A stretch of 64,000 nucleotides of DNA from Osmia lignaria lignaria (taxonomy: Eukaryota; Arthropoda; Insecta; Hymenoptera; Megachilidae): contig NW_027478161.1 of NCBI RefSeq assembly GCF_051020975.1, forward strand, positions 2,976,001 to 3,040,000. The letters are read 5' to 3'. The translations under genes and the position numbers were made by a program. Position 1 is the stretch's first letter, and each line of letters opens with the position of its first letter. The notes below the pieces were generated by a model, which was not told the origin of the DNA, ran no database searches, and worked only from the letters and a program-made list of their open reading frames with translations. Below are positions 1 through 10,550 of this stretch, piece after piece.

Positions 1-36
1 AACATTTTGCCATAGCTCGCTTCGTTTCCGAGATAT
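1..36 (+). repeat. Partial monomer at left edge
   Basis: This is the last 36 bp of a monomer (AACATTTTGCC to CCGAGATAT), matching the end of every complete unit. The array therefore continues to the left of the window. Confidence 0.95.
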
Positions 37-51
37 TTGCAGATATATCTC
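30..51 (+). repeat. Short perfect hairpin, 7-bp arms (representative)
   Basis: GAGATAT at 30-36 pairs with ATATCTC at 45-51 around an 8-base loop. Only monomers with GATATATCTC (for example 37, 359, 4545, 22251, 29653, 42532, 51869, 60881) have the 7-bp arms. The commoner GATTTATCTC form has 6-bp arms and a 10-base loop. Confidence 0.6.
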
Positions 52-1960
52 AAGGGAAGGGGCCTGACGGACATATTTCGAGATATTTCTTCTTCTTGTT
101 GTTCTTCTTCTGCACAGCTTAGCTGGAAGTGGCATTTGCAGCTCGCAATAGTGCAGAGTTATCTCAAAGAAAGGGGCCACGGTGTTTCTGTATCTCTATT
201 ATGTTGGTGCGGCTTCGGAACTTTTAAATATCTTGATATATCTCGAGAACTACGCGTCTGATCAAAAAATATCATAGAACATAAAAAGTAGGAAACTTAA
301 TTCTCTACAGAAACGGTCTCTTAACATTTTGCCATGGCTCGCTTCGTTTCCGAGATATTTGCAGATATATCTCAAGGGAAGGGTCCTGATGGACATATTT
401 CGAGATATTTCTTCTTCTTGTTGTTCTTCTTCTGCACAGCTAAACTGGAAGTGGCATTTCCGGCTCGCAATCGTGCAGAGTTATCTCAAAGAAAGGGGCC
501 ACGGTGTTTCTGTATCTCTATTATGTTGGTTCGGCTTCGGAACTTTTAAATATCTCGATATATCTCGAAAACTACGCTTCTGATCAAAAAATATCATAGA
601 ACATCAATTGTAGGAAACATAATTCTCTACAAAAAACGTCTTTTAACATTTTGCCATAGCTCGCTTCGTTTCCGAGATATTTGCAGATTCAGCTCAAAGG
701 AACGGGCCTGACGGACATATTTCGAGATACTTCTTCTTCTTGTTGTTCTTCTTCTGCACAGCTAAGCTGGAAGTGGCATTTGCGGCTCGCACTAGTGCAG
801 AGTTATCTCAAAGAAAGGGGCCACGGTGTTTCTGTATCTCTATTATGTTGGTGCGGCTTCGGAACTTTTAAATATCTCGATATATCTCGAAAACTACGCT
901 TCTGATCAAAAAATATCATAGAACATAAATTGTAGGAAACATAATTCTCTACAAAAAAAGTCTCTTAACATTTTGCCATAGCTCGCTTCGTTTCCGAGAT
1001 ATTTGCAGATTCAGCTCAAAGGAACGGGCCTGACGGACATATTTCGAGATACTTCTTCTTCTTGTTGTTCTTCTTCTGCACAGCTAAGCTGGAAGTGGCA
1101 TTTGCAGCTCGCAATAGTGCAGAGTTATCTCAAAGAAAGGGGCCACGGTGTTTCTGTATCTCTATTATGTTGGTGCGGCTTCGGATCTTTTAAATATCTC
1201 GATATATCTCGAAAACTACGCTTCTGATCAAAAAATATCATAGAACCTAAATTGTGGGAAATATAATTCTCTACAAAAAAGGTCTCTTAACATTTTGCCG
1301 TAGCTCGCTTCGTTTCCGAGATATTTGCAGATTTATCTCAAGGGAAGGGGCCTGACGGACATATTTCCAGATATTTCTTCTTCTTGTTGTTCTTCTTCTG
1401 CACAGCTAAGCTGGAAGTGGCATTTGCAGCTCGCAATAGTGCGGAGTTATCTCAAAGAAAGGGGCCACGGTGTTTCTCTATCTCTATTATGTTGGTGCGG
1501 CTTCGGAACTTTTAAATATCTTGATATATCTCGAGAACTACGCATCCGATCAAAAAATATCATAGAACATAAAAAGTAGGAAACTTAATGCTCTACAAAA
1601 AAGGTCTCTTAACATTTTGCCATAGCTCGCTTCGTTTCCGAGATATTTGCAGATTTATCTCGAGGGAAGGGGCCTGACGGACATATTTCGAGATATTTCT
1701 TCTTCTTGTTGTTCTTCTTCTGCACAGCTAAGCTGGAAGCGGCATTTGCGGCTCGCACTAGTGCAGAGTTATCTCAAAGAAAGGGGCCACGGTGTTTCTG
1801 TATCTCTATTATGTTGGTGCGGCTTCGGAACTTTTAGATATCTTGATATATCTCGAGAACTACGCATCTGATCAAAAAATATCATACAACATAAAAAGTA
1901 GGAAACTTAATTCTCTACAAAAAAGGTCTCTTAACATTTTGCCATAGCTCGCTTCGTTTC

Positions 1961-1968
1961 CGAGATAT
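1961..1968 (+). other. CGAGATAT word, forward copy 1 (representative)
   Basis: The octamer CGAGATAT closes each monomer and precedes TTTGCAG. A second forward copy follows 50 bp downstream, and inverted copies lie 199 and 209 bp downstream. It could be a recognition site for a DNA-binding protein; that is inference. Confidence 0.6.
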
Positions 1969-1970
1969 TT

Positions 1971-1996
1971 GCAGATTTATCTCAAGGGAAGGGGCC
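1971..1996 (+). repeat. Internal direct repeat, arm 1 (representative monomer)
   Basis: This is a 26-bp segment of pattern GCAGA-K-TTATCTCAA-R-G-R-AAGGGGCC. It is matched at 23 of 26 positions by the segment 114 bp downstream (2085-2110). A 7-bp AGCTCGC word also precedes both arms (1946-1952 and 2072-2078), displaced by a 12-bp gap. This is present in essentially every monomer and suggests an old partial duplication inside the unit. Confidence 0.85.
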
Positions 1997-2010
1997 TGAC
2001 GGACATATTT

Positions 2011-2018
2011 CGAGATAT
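2011..2018 (+). other. CGAGATAT word, forward copy 2 (representative)
   Basis: Second forward copy, followed by TT and the pyrimidine tract. It is altered in several classes: CCAGATAT in p, CGAAATAT in n, CGAGATAC in class a, and GGAGATAT in the m monomers of D and E. Confidence 0.6.
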
Positions 2019-2049
2019 TTCTTCTTCTTGTTGTTCTTCTTCTGCACAG
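2018..2049 (+). repeat. TTC/TTG pyrimidine tract ending in CACAG (representative)
   Basis: A 26-base tract of TTC and TTG triplets (2018-2043) is followed by GCACAG. It is present in every monomer, with occasional T-to-C or C-to-T changes. It resembles a polypyrimidine tract plus 3' splice acceptor, but no transcript is known. It could also favour replication slippage, although its length hardly varies here. Confidence 0.7.
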
Positions 2050-2084
2050 CTAAGCTGGAAGTGGCATTTGCAGCTCGCAATAGT

Positions 2085-2110
2085 GCAGAGTTATCTCAAA
2101 GAAAGGGGCC
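2085..2110 (+). repeat. Internal direct repeat, arm 2 (representative monomer)
   Basis: Second arm of the 26-bp direct repeat, differing from arm 1 at three positions. Both arms are followed within a few bases by ACGG. Confidence 0.85.
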
Positions 2111-2159
2111 ACGGTGTTTCTGTATCTCTATTATGTTGGTGCGGCTTCGGAACTTTTAA

Positions 2160-2177
2160 ATATCTCGATATATCTCG
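2160..2177 (-). other. Paired inverted CGAGATAT words (representative)
   Basis: On the plus strand this reads ATATCTCG at 2160-2167 and again at 2170-2177, one helical turn (10 bp) apart. In many monomers the first copy is ATATCTTG, leaving one intact inverted word. The stretch GATATATC and the adjacent TCTCGAGA are themselves palindromic. Confidence 0.6.
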
Positions 2178-2290
2178 AGAACTACGCATCTGATCGAAAA
2201 ATATCATAGACCATAAAAAGTAGGAAACTTAATTCTCTACAAAAGAGGTCTCTTAACATTTTGCCATAGCTCGCTTCGTTTCCGAGATAT

Positions 2291-2612
2291 TTGCAGATTT
2301 ATCTCAAGGGAAGGGGCCTGACGGACATATTTCGAGATATTTCTTCTTCTTGTTGTTCTTCTTCTGCACAGCTAAGCTGGAAGTGGCATTTACAGCTGGC
2401 AATAGTGCAGAGTTATCTCAAAGAAAGGGGCCACGGTGTTTCTGTATCTCTATTATGTTGGTGCGGCTTCGGAACTTTTAAATATCTTGATATATCTCGA
2501 GAACTACGCATCTGATCAAAAAATATCATAGAACATGAAAAGTAGGAAACTTAATTCTCTACACAAAAGGTCTCTTCACATTTTGCCATAGCTCGCTTCG
2601 TTTCCGAGATAT
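2291..2612 (+). repeat. Chimeric monomer marking two deletion junctions in A0
   Basis: The left flank of this monomer (CAAAAGAGGTCTC just upstream, about 2238-2250) matches the lead-in to the monomer at 6477. Its centre (TTTACAGCTGGC) matches the monomer at 7120 instead. Its tail changes again: CATGAAAAG at 2535-2543 matches the end of 7120, but CTACACAAAAGG from 2559 with TCTTCACATTTTG matches the end of 7442. This is what unequal crossover in register would leave after losing two monomers and then one monomer relative to A1. Confidence 0.8.
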
Positions 2613-4755
2613 GTGCAGATTTATCTCAAGGGAAGGGGCCTGACGGACATATTTCGAGATATTTCTTCTTCTTGTTGTTCTTCTTCTGCACAGCTAAGCT
2701 GGAAGTGGCATTTGCGGCTCGCACTAGTGCACAGTTATCTCAAAGGAAGGGGCCACGGTGTTTCTGTATCTCTATTATGTTGGTGCGTCTTCGGAACTTT
2801 TAAATATCTTGATATATCTCGAGAACTACGCTTCTGATCAAAAAATATCATAGAACGTAAATTGTAGGAAACATTATTCTCTACAAAAAAGGTCTCTTAA
2901 CATTTTGCCATAGCTCGCTTCGTTTCCGAGATATTTGCAGATTCATCTCAAGGGAAGGGGTCTGACGGACATATTTCGAGATATTTCTTCTTCTTGTTGT
3001 TCTTCTTCTGCACAGCTAAGCTCGAAGTGGCATTTGCAGCTCGCAATAGTGCAGAGTTATGTCAAAGAAAGAGGCCACGGTGTTTCTGTACCTCTATTAT
3101 GTTGGTGCAGCTTCGGAACTTTTAAATATCTTGATATATCTCGAGAACTACGCATCTGATCAAAAAATATCATCGAACATAAAAAGTAGGAAACTTAATT
3201 CTCTACAAAAAAGGTCTCTTAACATTTTGCCATAGCTCGCTTCGTTTCCGAGATATTTGCAGATTTATCTCAAGGCAAGGGTCCTGATGGACATATTTCG
3301 AGATATTTCTTCTTCTTGTTGTTCTTCTTCTGCACAGCTAAACTGGAAGTGGCATTTCCAGCTCGCAATCGTGCAGAGTTATCTCAAAGAAAGGGGCCAC
3401 GGTGTTTCTGTATCTCTATTATGTTGGTGCGTCTTCGGAACTTTTAAATATCTCGATATATCTCGAAAACTACGCTTCTGATCAAAAAATATCATAGAAC
3501 ATAAATTGTAGGAAACGTAATTCTCTACAAAAAACGTCTCTTAACATTTTGCCATAGCTCGCTTCGTTTCCGAGATATTTGCAGATTCAGCTCAAAGGAA
3601 CGGGCCTGACGGACATATTTCGAGATACTTCTTCTTCTTGTTGTTCTTCTTCTGCACAGCTAAGCTGGAAGTGGCATTTGCGGCTCGCGCTAGTGCAGAG
3701 TTATCTCAAAGAAAGGGGCCACGGTGTTTCTGTATCTCTATTATGTTGGTGCGGCTTCGGAACTTTTAAATATCTCGATATATCTCGAAAACTACGCTTC
3801 TGATCAAAAAATATCATAGAACATAAATTGTAGGAAACATAATTCTCTACAAAAAAAGTCTCTTAACATTTTGCCATAGCTCGCTTCGTTTCCGAGATAT
3901 TTGCAGATTCAGCTCAAAGGAACGGGCCTGACGGACATATTTCGAGATACTTCTTCTTCTTGTTGTTCTTCTTCTGCACAGCTAAGCTGGAAGTGGCATT
4001 TGCGGCTCGCACTAGTGCAGAGTTATCTCAAAGAAAGGGGCCACGGTGTTTCTGTATCTCTATTATGTTGGTGCGGCTTCGGAACTTTTAAATATCTTGA
4101 TATATCTCGAGAACTACGCATCTGATCAAAAAATATCATAGAACATGAAAAGTAGGAAACTTAATTCTCTACAAAAAAGGTCTCTTAACATTTTGCCATA
4201 GCTCTCTTCGTTTCCGAGATATTTGCAGATTTATCTCAAGGGAAGGGGCCTGACGGACATATTTCGAGATATTTCTTCTTCTTGTTGTTCTTCTTCTGCA
4301 CAGCTAAACTGGAAGTGGCATTTCCAGCTCGCAATAGTGCAGAGTTATCTCAAAGAGAGGGGCCACGGTGTTTCTGTATCTCTATTATGTTGGTGCGGCT
4401 TCGGAACTTTTAAATATCTTGATATATCTCGAGAACTACGCATCTGATCAAAAAATATCATAGAACATAAAAAGTAGGAAACTTAATTCTCTACAAAAAC
4501 GGTCTCTTAACATTTTGCCATGGCTCGCTTCGTTTCCCAGATATTTGCAGATATATCTCAAGGGAAGGGTCCTGATGGACATATTTCGAGATATTTCTTC
4601 TTCTTGTTGTTCTTCTTCTGCACAGCTAAACTGGAAGTGGCATTTCCGGCTCGCAATCGTGCAGAGTTATCTCAAAGAAAGGGGCCACGGTGTTTCTGTA
4701 TCTCTATTATGTTGGTTCGGCTTCGGAACTTTTAAATATCTCGATATATCTCGAA

Positions 4756-7700
4756 AACTACGCTTCTGATCAAAAAATATCATAGAACATAAATTGTAGG
4801 AAACATAATTCTCTACAAAAAACGTCTCTTAACATTTTGCCATAGCTCGCTTCGTTTCCGAGGTATTTGCAGATTCAGCTCAAAGGAACGGGCCTGACGG
4901 ACATATTTCGAGATACTTCTTCTTCTTGTTGTTCTTCTTCTGCACAGCTAAGCTGGAAGTGGCATTTGCGGCTCGCACTAGTGCAGAGTTATCTCAAAGA
5001 AAGGGGCCACGGTGTTTCTGTATCTCTATTATGTTGGTGCGGCTTCGGAACTTTTAAATATCTCGATATATCTCGAAAACTACGCTTCTGATCAAAAAAT
5101 ATCATAGAACATAAATTGTAGGAAACATAATTCTCTACAAAAAAAGTCTCTTAACATTTTGCCATAGCTCGCTTCGTTTCCGAGATATTTGCAGATTCAG
5201 CTCAAAGGAACGGGCCTGACGGACATATTTCGAGATACTTCTTCTTCTTGTTGTTCTTCTTCTGCACAGCTAAGCTGGAAGTGGCATTTGCAGCTCGCAA
5301 TAGTGCAGAGTTATCTCAAAGAAAGGGGCCACGGTGTTTCTGTATCTCTATTATGTTGGTGCGGCTTCGGATCTTTTAAATATCTCGATATATCTCGAAA
5401 ACTACGCTTCTGATCAAAAAATATCATAGAACCTAAATTGTGGGAAATATAATTCTCTACAAAAAAGGTCTCTTAACATTTTGCCGTAGCTCGCTTCGTT
5501 TCCGAGATATTTGCAGATTTATCTCAAGGGAAGGGGCCTGACGGACATATTTCCAGATATTTCTTCTTCTTGTTGTTCTTCTTCTGCACAGCTAAGCTGG
5601 AAGTGGCATTTGCAGCTCGCAATAGTGCGGAGTTATCTCAAAGAAAGGGGCCACGGTGTTTCTGTATCTCTATTATGTTGGTGCGGCTTCGGAACTTTTA
5701 AATATCTTGATATATCTCGAGAACTACGCATCCGATCAAAAAATATCATAGAACATAAAAAGTAGGAAACTTAATGCTCTACAAAAAAGGTCTCTTAACA
5801 TTTTGCCATAGCTCGCTTCGTTTCCGAGATATTTGCAGATTTATCTCGAGGGAAGGGGCCTGACGGACATATTTCGAGATATTTCTTCTTCTTGTTGTTC
5901 TTCTTCTGCACAGCTAAGCTGGAAGCGGCATTTGCGGCTCGCACTAGTGCAGAGTTATCTCAAAGAAAGGGGCCACGGTGTTTCTGTATCTCTATTATGT
6001 TGGTGCGGCTTCGGAACTTTTAGATATCTTGATATATCTCGAGAACTACGCATCTGATCAAAAAATATCATACAACATAAAAAGTAGGAAACTTAATTCT
6101 CTACAAAAAAGGTCTCTTAACATTTTGCCATAGCTCGCTTCGTTTCCGAGATATTTGCAGATTTATCTCAAGGGAAGGGGCCTGACGGACATATTTCGAG
6201 ATATTTCTTCTTCTTGTTGTTCTTCTTCTGCACAGCTAAGCTGGAAGTGGCATTTGCAGCTCGCAATAGTGCAGAGTTATCTCAAAGAAAGGGGCCACGG
6301 TGTTTCTGTATCTCTATTATGTTGGTGCGGCTTCGGAACTTTTAAATATCTCGATATATCTCGAGAACTACGCATCTGATCGAAAAATATCATAGACCAT
6401 AAAAAGTAGGAAACTTAATTCTCTACAAAAGAGGTCTCTTAACATTTTGCCATAGCTCGCTTCGTTTCCGAGATATTTGCAGATTTATCTCAAGGGAAGG
6501 GGCCTGACGGACATATTTCGAGATATTTCTTCTTTTTGTTGTTCTTCTGCTGCACAGCTAAGCTGGAAGTGGCATTTGCAGCTCGCAATAGTGCAGAGTT
6601 ATCTCAAAGAAAGGGGCCACGGTGTTTCTGTATCTCTATTATGTTGGTGCGGCTTCGGAACTTTTAAATATCTTGATATATCTCGAGAACTACGCATCTG
6701 ATCAAAAAATATCATAGAAGATAAAAAGTAGGAAACTTAATTCTCTACACAAAAGGTCTCTTCACATTTTGCCATAGCTCGCTTCGTTTCCGAGATATGT
6801 GCAGATTTATCTCAAGGGAAGGGGCCTGACGGACATATTTCGAGATATTTCTTCTTCTTGTTGTTCTTCTTCTGCACAGCTAAGCTGGAAGTGACATTTG
6901 CGGCTCGCACTAGTGCAGAGTTATCTCAAAGAAAGGGGCCACGGTGTTTCTGTATCTCTATTATGTTGGTGCGGCTTCGGAACTTTTAAATATCTCGATA
7001 TATCTCGAAAACTACGCTTCTGATCAAAAAATATCATACAACATAAAAAGTAGGAAACTTAATTCTCTACAAAAAGGTCTCTTAACATTTTGCCATAGCT
7101 CGCTTCGTTTCCGAGATATTTGCAGATTTATCTCAAGGGAAGGGGCCTGACGGACATATTTCGAGATATTTCTTCTTCTTGTTGTTCTTCTTCTGCACAG
7201 CTAAGCTGGAAGTGGCATTTACAGCTGGCAATAGTGCAGAGTTATCTCAAAGAAAGGGGCCACGGTGTTTCTGTATCTCTATTATGTTGGTGCGGCTTCG
7301 GAACTTTTAAATATCTTGATATATCTCGAGAACTACGCATCTGATCAAAAAATATCATAGAACATGAAAAGTAGGAAACTTAATTCTCTACAAAAAAGGT
7401 CTCTTAACATTTTGCCATAGCTCTCTTCGTTTCCGAGATATTTGCAGATTTATCTCAAGGGAAGGGGCCTGACGGACATATTTCGAGATATTTCTTCTTC
7501 TTGTTGTTCTTCTTCTGCACAGCTAAACTGGAAGTGGCATTTCCAGCTCGCAATAGTGCAGAGTTATCTCAAAGAGAGGGGACACGGTGTTTCTGTATCT
7601 CTATTATGTTGGTGCGGCCTCGGAACTTTTAAATATCTTGATATATCTCGAGAACTACGCATCTGATCAAAAAATATCATAGAAGATAAAAAGTAGGAAA

Positions 7701-10550
7701 CTTAATTCTCTACACAAAAGGTCTCTTCACATTTTGCCATAGCTCGCTTCGTTTCCGAGATATGTGCAGATTTATCTCAAGGGAAGGGGCCTGACGGACA
7801 TATTTCGAGATATTTCTTCTTCTTGTTGTTCTTCTTCTGCACAGCTAAGCTGGAAGTGGCATTTGCGGCTCGCACTAGTGCACAGTTATCTCAAAGAAAG
7901 GGGCCACGGTGTTTCTGTATCTCTATTATGTTGGTGCGTCTTCGGAACTTTTAAATATCTTGATATATCTCGAGAACTACGCTTCTGATCAAAAAATATC
8001 ATAGAACGTAAATTGTAGGAAACATTATTCTCTACAAAAAAGGTCTCTTAACATTTTGCCATAGCTCGCTTCGTTTCCGAGATATTTGCAGATTCATCTC
8101 AAGGGAAGGGGTCTGACGGACATATTTCGAGATATTTCTTCTTCTTGTTGTTCTTCTTCTGCACAGCTAAGCTCGAAGTGGCATTTGCAGCTCGCAATAG
8201 TGCAGAGTTATGTCAAAGAAAGAGGCCACGGTGTTTCTGTACCTCTATTATGTTGGTGCAGCTTCGGAACTTTTAAATATCTTGATATATCTCGAGAACT
8301 ACGCATCTGATCAAAAAATATCATCGAACATAAAAAGTAGGAAACTTAATTCTCTACAAAAAAGGTCTCTCAACATTTTGCCATAGCTCGCTTCGTTTCC
8401 GAGATATTTGCAGATTTATCTCAAGGCAAGGGTCCTGATGGACATATTTCGAGATATTTCTTCTTCTTGTTGTTCTTCTTCTGCACAGCTAAACTGGAAG
8501 TGGCATTTCCAGCTCGCAATCGTGCAGAGTTATCTCAAAGAAAGGGGCCACGGTGTTTCTGTATCTCTATTATGTTGGTGCGGCTTCGGAACTTTTAAAT
8601 ATCTCGATATATCTCGAAAACTACGCTTCTGATCAAAAAATATCATAGAACATAAATTGTAGGAAACGTAATTCTCTACAAAAAACGTCTCTTAACATTT
8701 TGCCATAGCTCGCTTCGTTTCCGAGATATTTGCAGATTCAGCTCAAAGGAACGGGCCTGACGGACATATTTCGAGATACTTCTTCTTCTTGTTGTTCTTC
8801 TTCTGCACAGCTAAGCTGGAAGTGGCATTTGCGGCTCGCGCTAGTGCAGAGTTATCTCAAAGAAAGGGGCCACGGTGTTTCTGTATCTCTATTATGTTGG
8901 TGCGGCTTCGGAACTTTTAAATATCTCGATATATCTCGAAAACTACGCTTCTGATCAAAAAATATCATAGAACATAAATTGTAGGAAACATAATTCTCTA
9001 CAAAAAAAGTCTCTCAACATTTTGCCATAGCTCGCTTCGTTTCCGAGATATTTGCAGATTCAGCTCAAAGGAACGGGCCTGACGGACATATTTCGAGATA
9101 CTTCTTCTTCTTGTTGTTCTTCTTCTGCACAGCTAAGCTGGAAGTGGCATTTGCGGCTCGCACTAGTGCAGAGTTATCTCAAAGAAAGGGGCCGCGGTGT
9201 TTCTGTATCTCTATTATGTTGGTGCGGCTTCGGAACTTTTAAATATCTTGATATATCTCGAGAACTACGCATCTGATCAAAAAATATCATAGAACATGAA
9301 AAGTAGGAAACTTAATTCTCTACAAAAAAGGTCTCTCAACATTTTGCCATAGCTCTCTTCGTTTCCGAGATATTTGCAGATTTATCTCAAGGGAAGGGGC
9401 CTGACGGACATATTTCGAGATATTTCTTCTTCTTGTTGTTCTTCTTCTGCACAGCTAAACTGGAAGTGGCATTTCCAGCTCGCAATAGTGCAGAGTTATC
9501 TCAAAGAGAGGGGCCACGGTGTTTCTGTATCTCTATTATGTTGGTGCGGCTTCGGAACTTTTAAATATCTTGATATATCTTGCAAACTACGCTTCTGATC
9601 AAAAAATATCGTAGAACATAAATTGTAGGAAACATAATTCTCTACAAAAAAAGTCTCTCAACATTTTGCCATAGCTCGCTTCGTTTCCGAGATATTTGCA
9701 GATTCAGCTCAAAGGAACGGGCCTGACGGACATATTTCGAGATATTTCTTCTTCTTGTTGTTCTTCTTCTGCACAGCTAAGCTGGAAGTGGCATTTGCAG
9801 CTCGCAATAGTGCAGAGTTATCTCAAAGAAAGGGGCCACGGTGTTTCTGTATCTCTATTATGTTGGTGCGGCTTCGGAACTTTTAAATATCTTGATATAT
9901 CTCGAGAACTACGCATCTGATCAAAAAATATTATAGAACATAAAAAGTAGGAAACTTAATTCTCTACAAAAAAGGTCTCTTAACATTTTGCCATAGCTCG
10001 CTTCGTTTCCGAGATATTTGCAGATTTATCTCGAGGGAAGGGGCCTGACGGACATATTTCGAGATATTTCTTCTTCTTGTTGTTCTTCTTCTGCACAGCT
10101 AAGCTGGACGTGGCATTTACAGCTCGCAATAGTGCAGAGTTATCTCAAAGAAAGGGGCCACGGTGTTTCTGTATCTCTATTATGTTGGTGCGGCTTCGGA
10201 ACTTTTAAATATCTTGATATATCTCGAGAACTACGCATCTGATCAAAAAATATCATAGAACATAAAAAGTAGGAAACTTAATTCTCTACAAATAAGGTCT
10301 CTTAACATTTTGCCATAGCTCGCTTCGTTTCCGAGATATTTGCAGATTTATCTCAAGGGAAGGGGCCTGACGGACATTTTTCGAGATATTTCTTCTTCTT
10401 GTTGTTCTTCTTCTGCACAGCTAAGCTGGAAGTGGCATTTGCAGCTCGCAATAGTGCAGAGTTATCTCGAAGAAAGGGGCCACGGTGTTTCTGTATCTCT
10501 ATTATGTTGGTGCGGCTTCGGAACTTTAAAATATCTTTATATATCTCGAG
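4756..10550 (+). repeat. HOR A1: 18-monomer, 5,795-bp unit, first copy
   Basis: Monomer starts and classes: 4867 (a,s), 5189 (a), 5511 (p), 5833 (s), 6155, 6477, 6799 (s, 321 bp), 7120, 7442, 7764 (s), 8086, 8408 (m), 8730 (a), 9052 (a,s), 9374, 9696 (a), 10018, 10340. Its homology to the next copy starts exactly at 4756: the base before it is A at 4755 but G at 10550. Every diagnostic variant I compared is shared with A2, including the 1-bp deletion before 7120 and the rare TTGTTGTTCTTCTGCTGC stretch in 6477. The only difference I found is G at 9194 against A at 14989, so the duplication looks recent. Confidence 0.92.
6799..7119 (+). repeat. 321-bp monomer in A1 (copied at 12594-12914 in A2)
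   Basis: The A-run before GGTCTC is one base shorter (CTACAAAAAGG near 7067-7077), and GAAGTGACATTTG interrupts the common open frame. The identical state at 12594-12914 confirms the 5,795-bp duplication. Confidence 0.88.

Larger units (their letters stand above)
1969..2290 (+). repeat. Reference monomer (322 bp) used for internal coordinates
   Basis: This is a typical copy close to the apparent consensus. By hand count it has 67 G and 63 C (40% G+C) and 13 CpG. Order of elements by monomer position: direct-repeat arm 1 at 3-28; CGAGATAT at 43-50; pyrimidine tract at 50-75; second direct-repeat arm at 117-142; TATCTC at 155-160; inverted ATATCTCG at 192-199 and 202-209; an A-rich segment at about 229-280; TTTTGCCATAGCTCGC at about 291-306; and CGAGATAT at 315-322, which closes the unit. 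No internal half-unit dimer structure at about 161 bp is visible. Confidence 0.9.
37..4755 (+). repeat. HOR A0: 13-monomer, 4,186-bp relative of the 18-monomer unit
   Basis: Monomer starts and classes: 37 (-), 359 (m), 681 (a,s), 1003 (a), 1325 (p), 1647 (s), 1969 (-), 2291 (-), 2613 (s), 2935 (-), 3257 (m), 3579 (a), 3901 (a,s), 4223 (-), 4545 (m). The monomer at 359 recurs at 4545, and 681 to 1969 recur at 4867 to 6155, all at an offset of 4,186 bp (13 x 322). From 2613 the match to the next unit runs at an offset of 5,151 bp, because A0 lacks monomers that A1 contains. It lacks two monomers at the 2291 chimera and one between 2291 and 2613. It also lacks the 9696-10340 equivalents. Confidence 0.88.

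Noticed and set aside
37..261. 74-codon open frame recurring once per monomer (about 180 copies)
   Set aside because: The start is TTG. 322 is not a multiple of 3, so the frame is lost at each unit. Several copies are broken: stops at 6799, 12594, 17745, 48328, 53801, 56698, 57019, 62813 and 63134; start codon lost at 28365 and 40922; frameshifts at 23217 and 59595. Replacement changes are common and there is no promoter or consistent ATG. It is a by-product of the repeat.
334..549. 71-codon ATG frame with a good start context (GCCATGG), repeated at 4520-4735
   Set aside because: It results from one base (CATAGC to CATGGC) in two duplicated monomers. The protein is low-complexity (a phenylalanine run from the TTC tract) and runs in another frame of the same satellite. 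I see no coding evidence.
1307..1325. CENP-B-box-like match around CTTCGTTTCCGAGATAT
   Set aside because: It has the TTCG core but lacks the required A and the CGGG half of the box. The match is too weak.
2018..2043. TTC microsatellite as a separate locus
   Set aside because: It is a fixed part of every monomer with constant length, not an independently expanding microsatellite.
1808..2130. Ancestral dimer of two about 161-bp halves
   Set aside because: Comparing the two halves at an offset of 161 showed no clear similarity; the only internal match is at an offset of 114.
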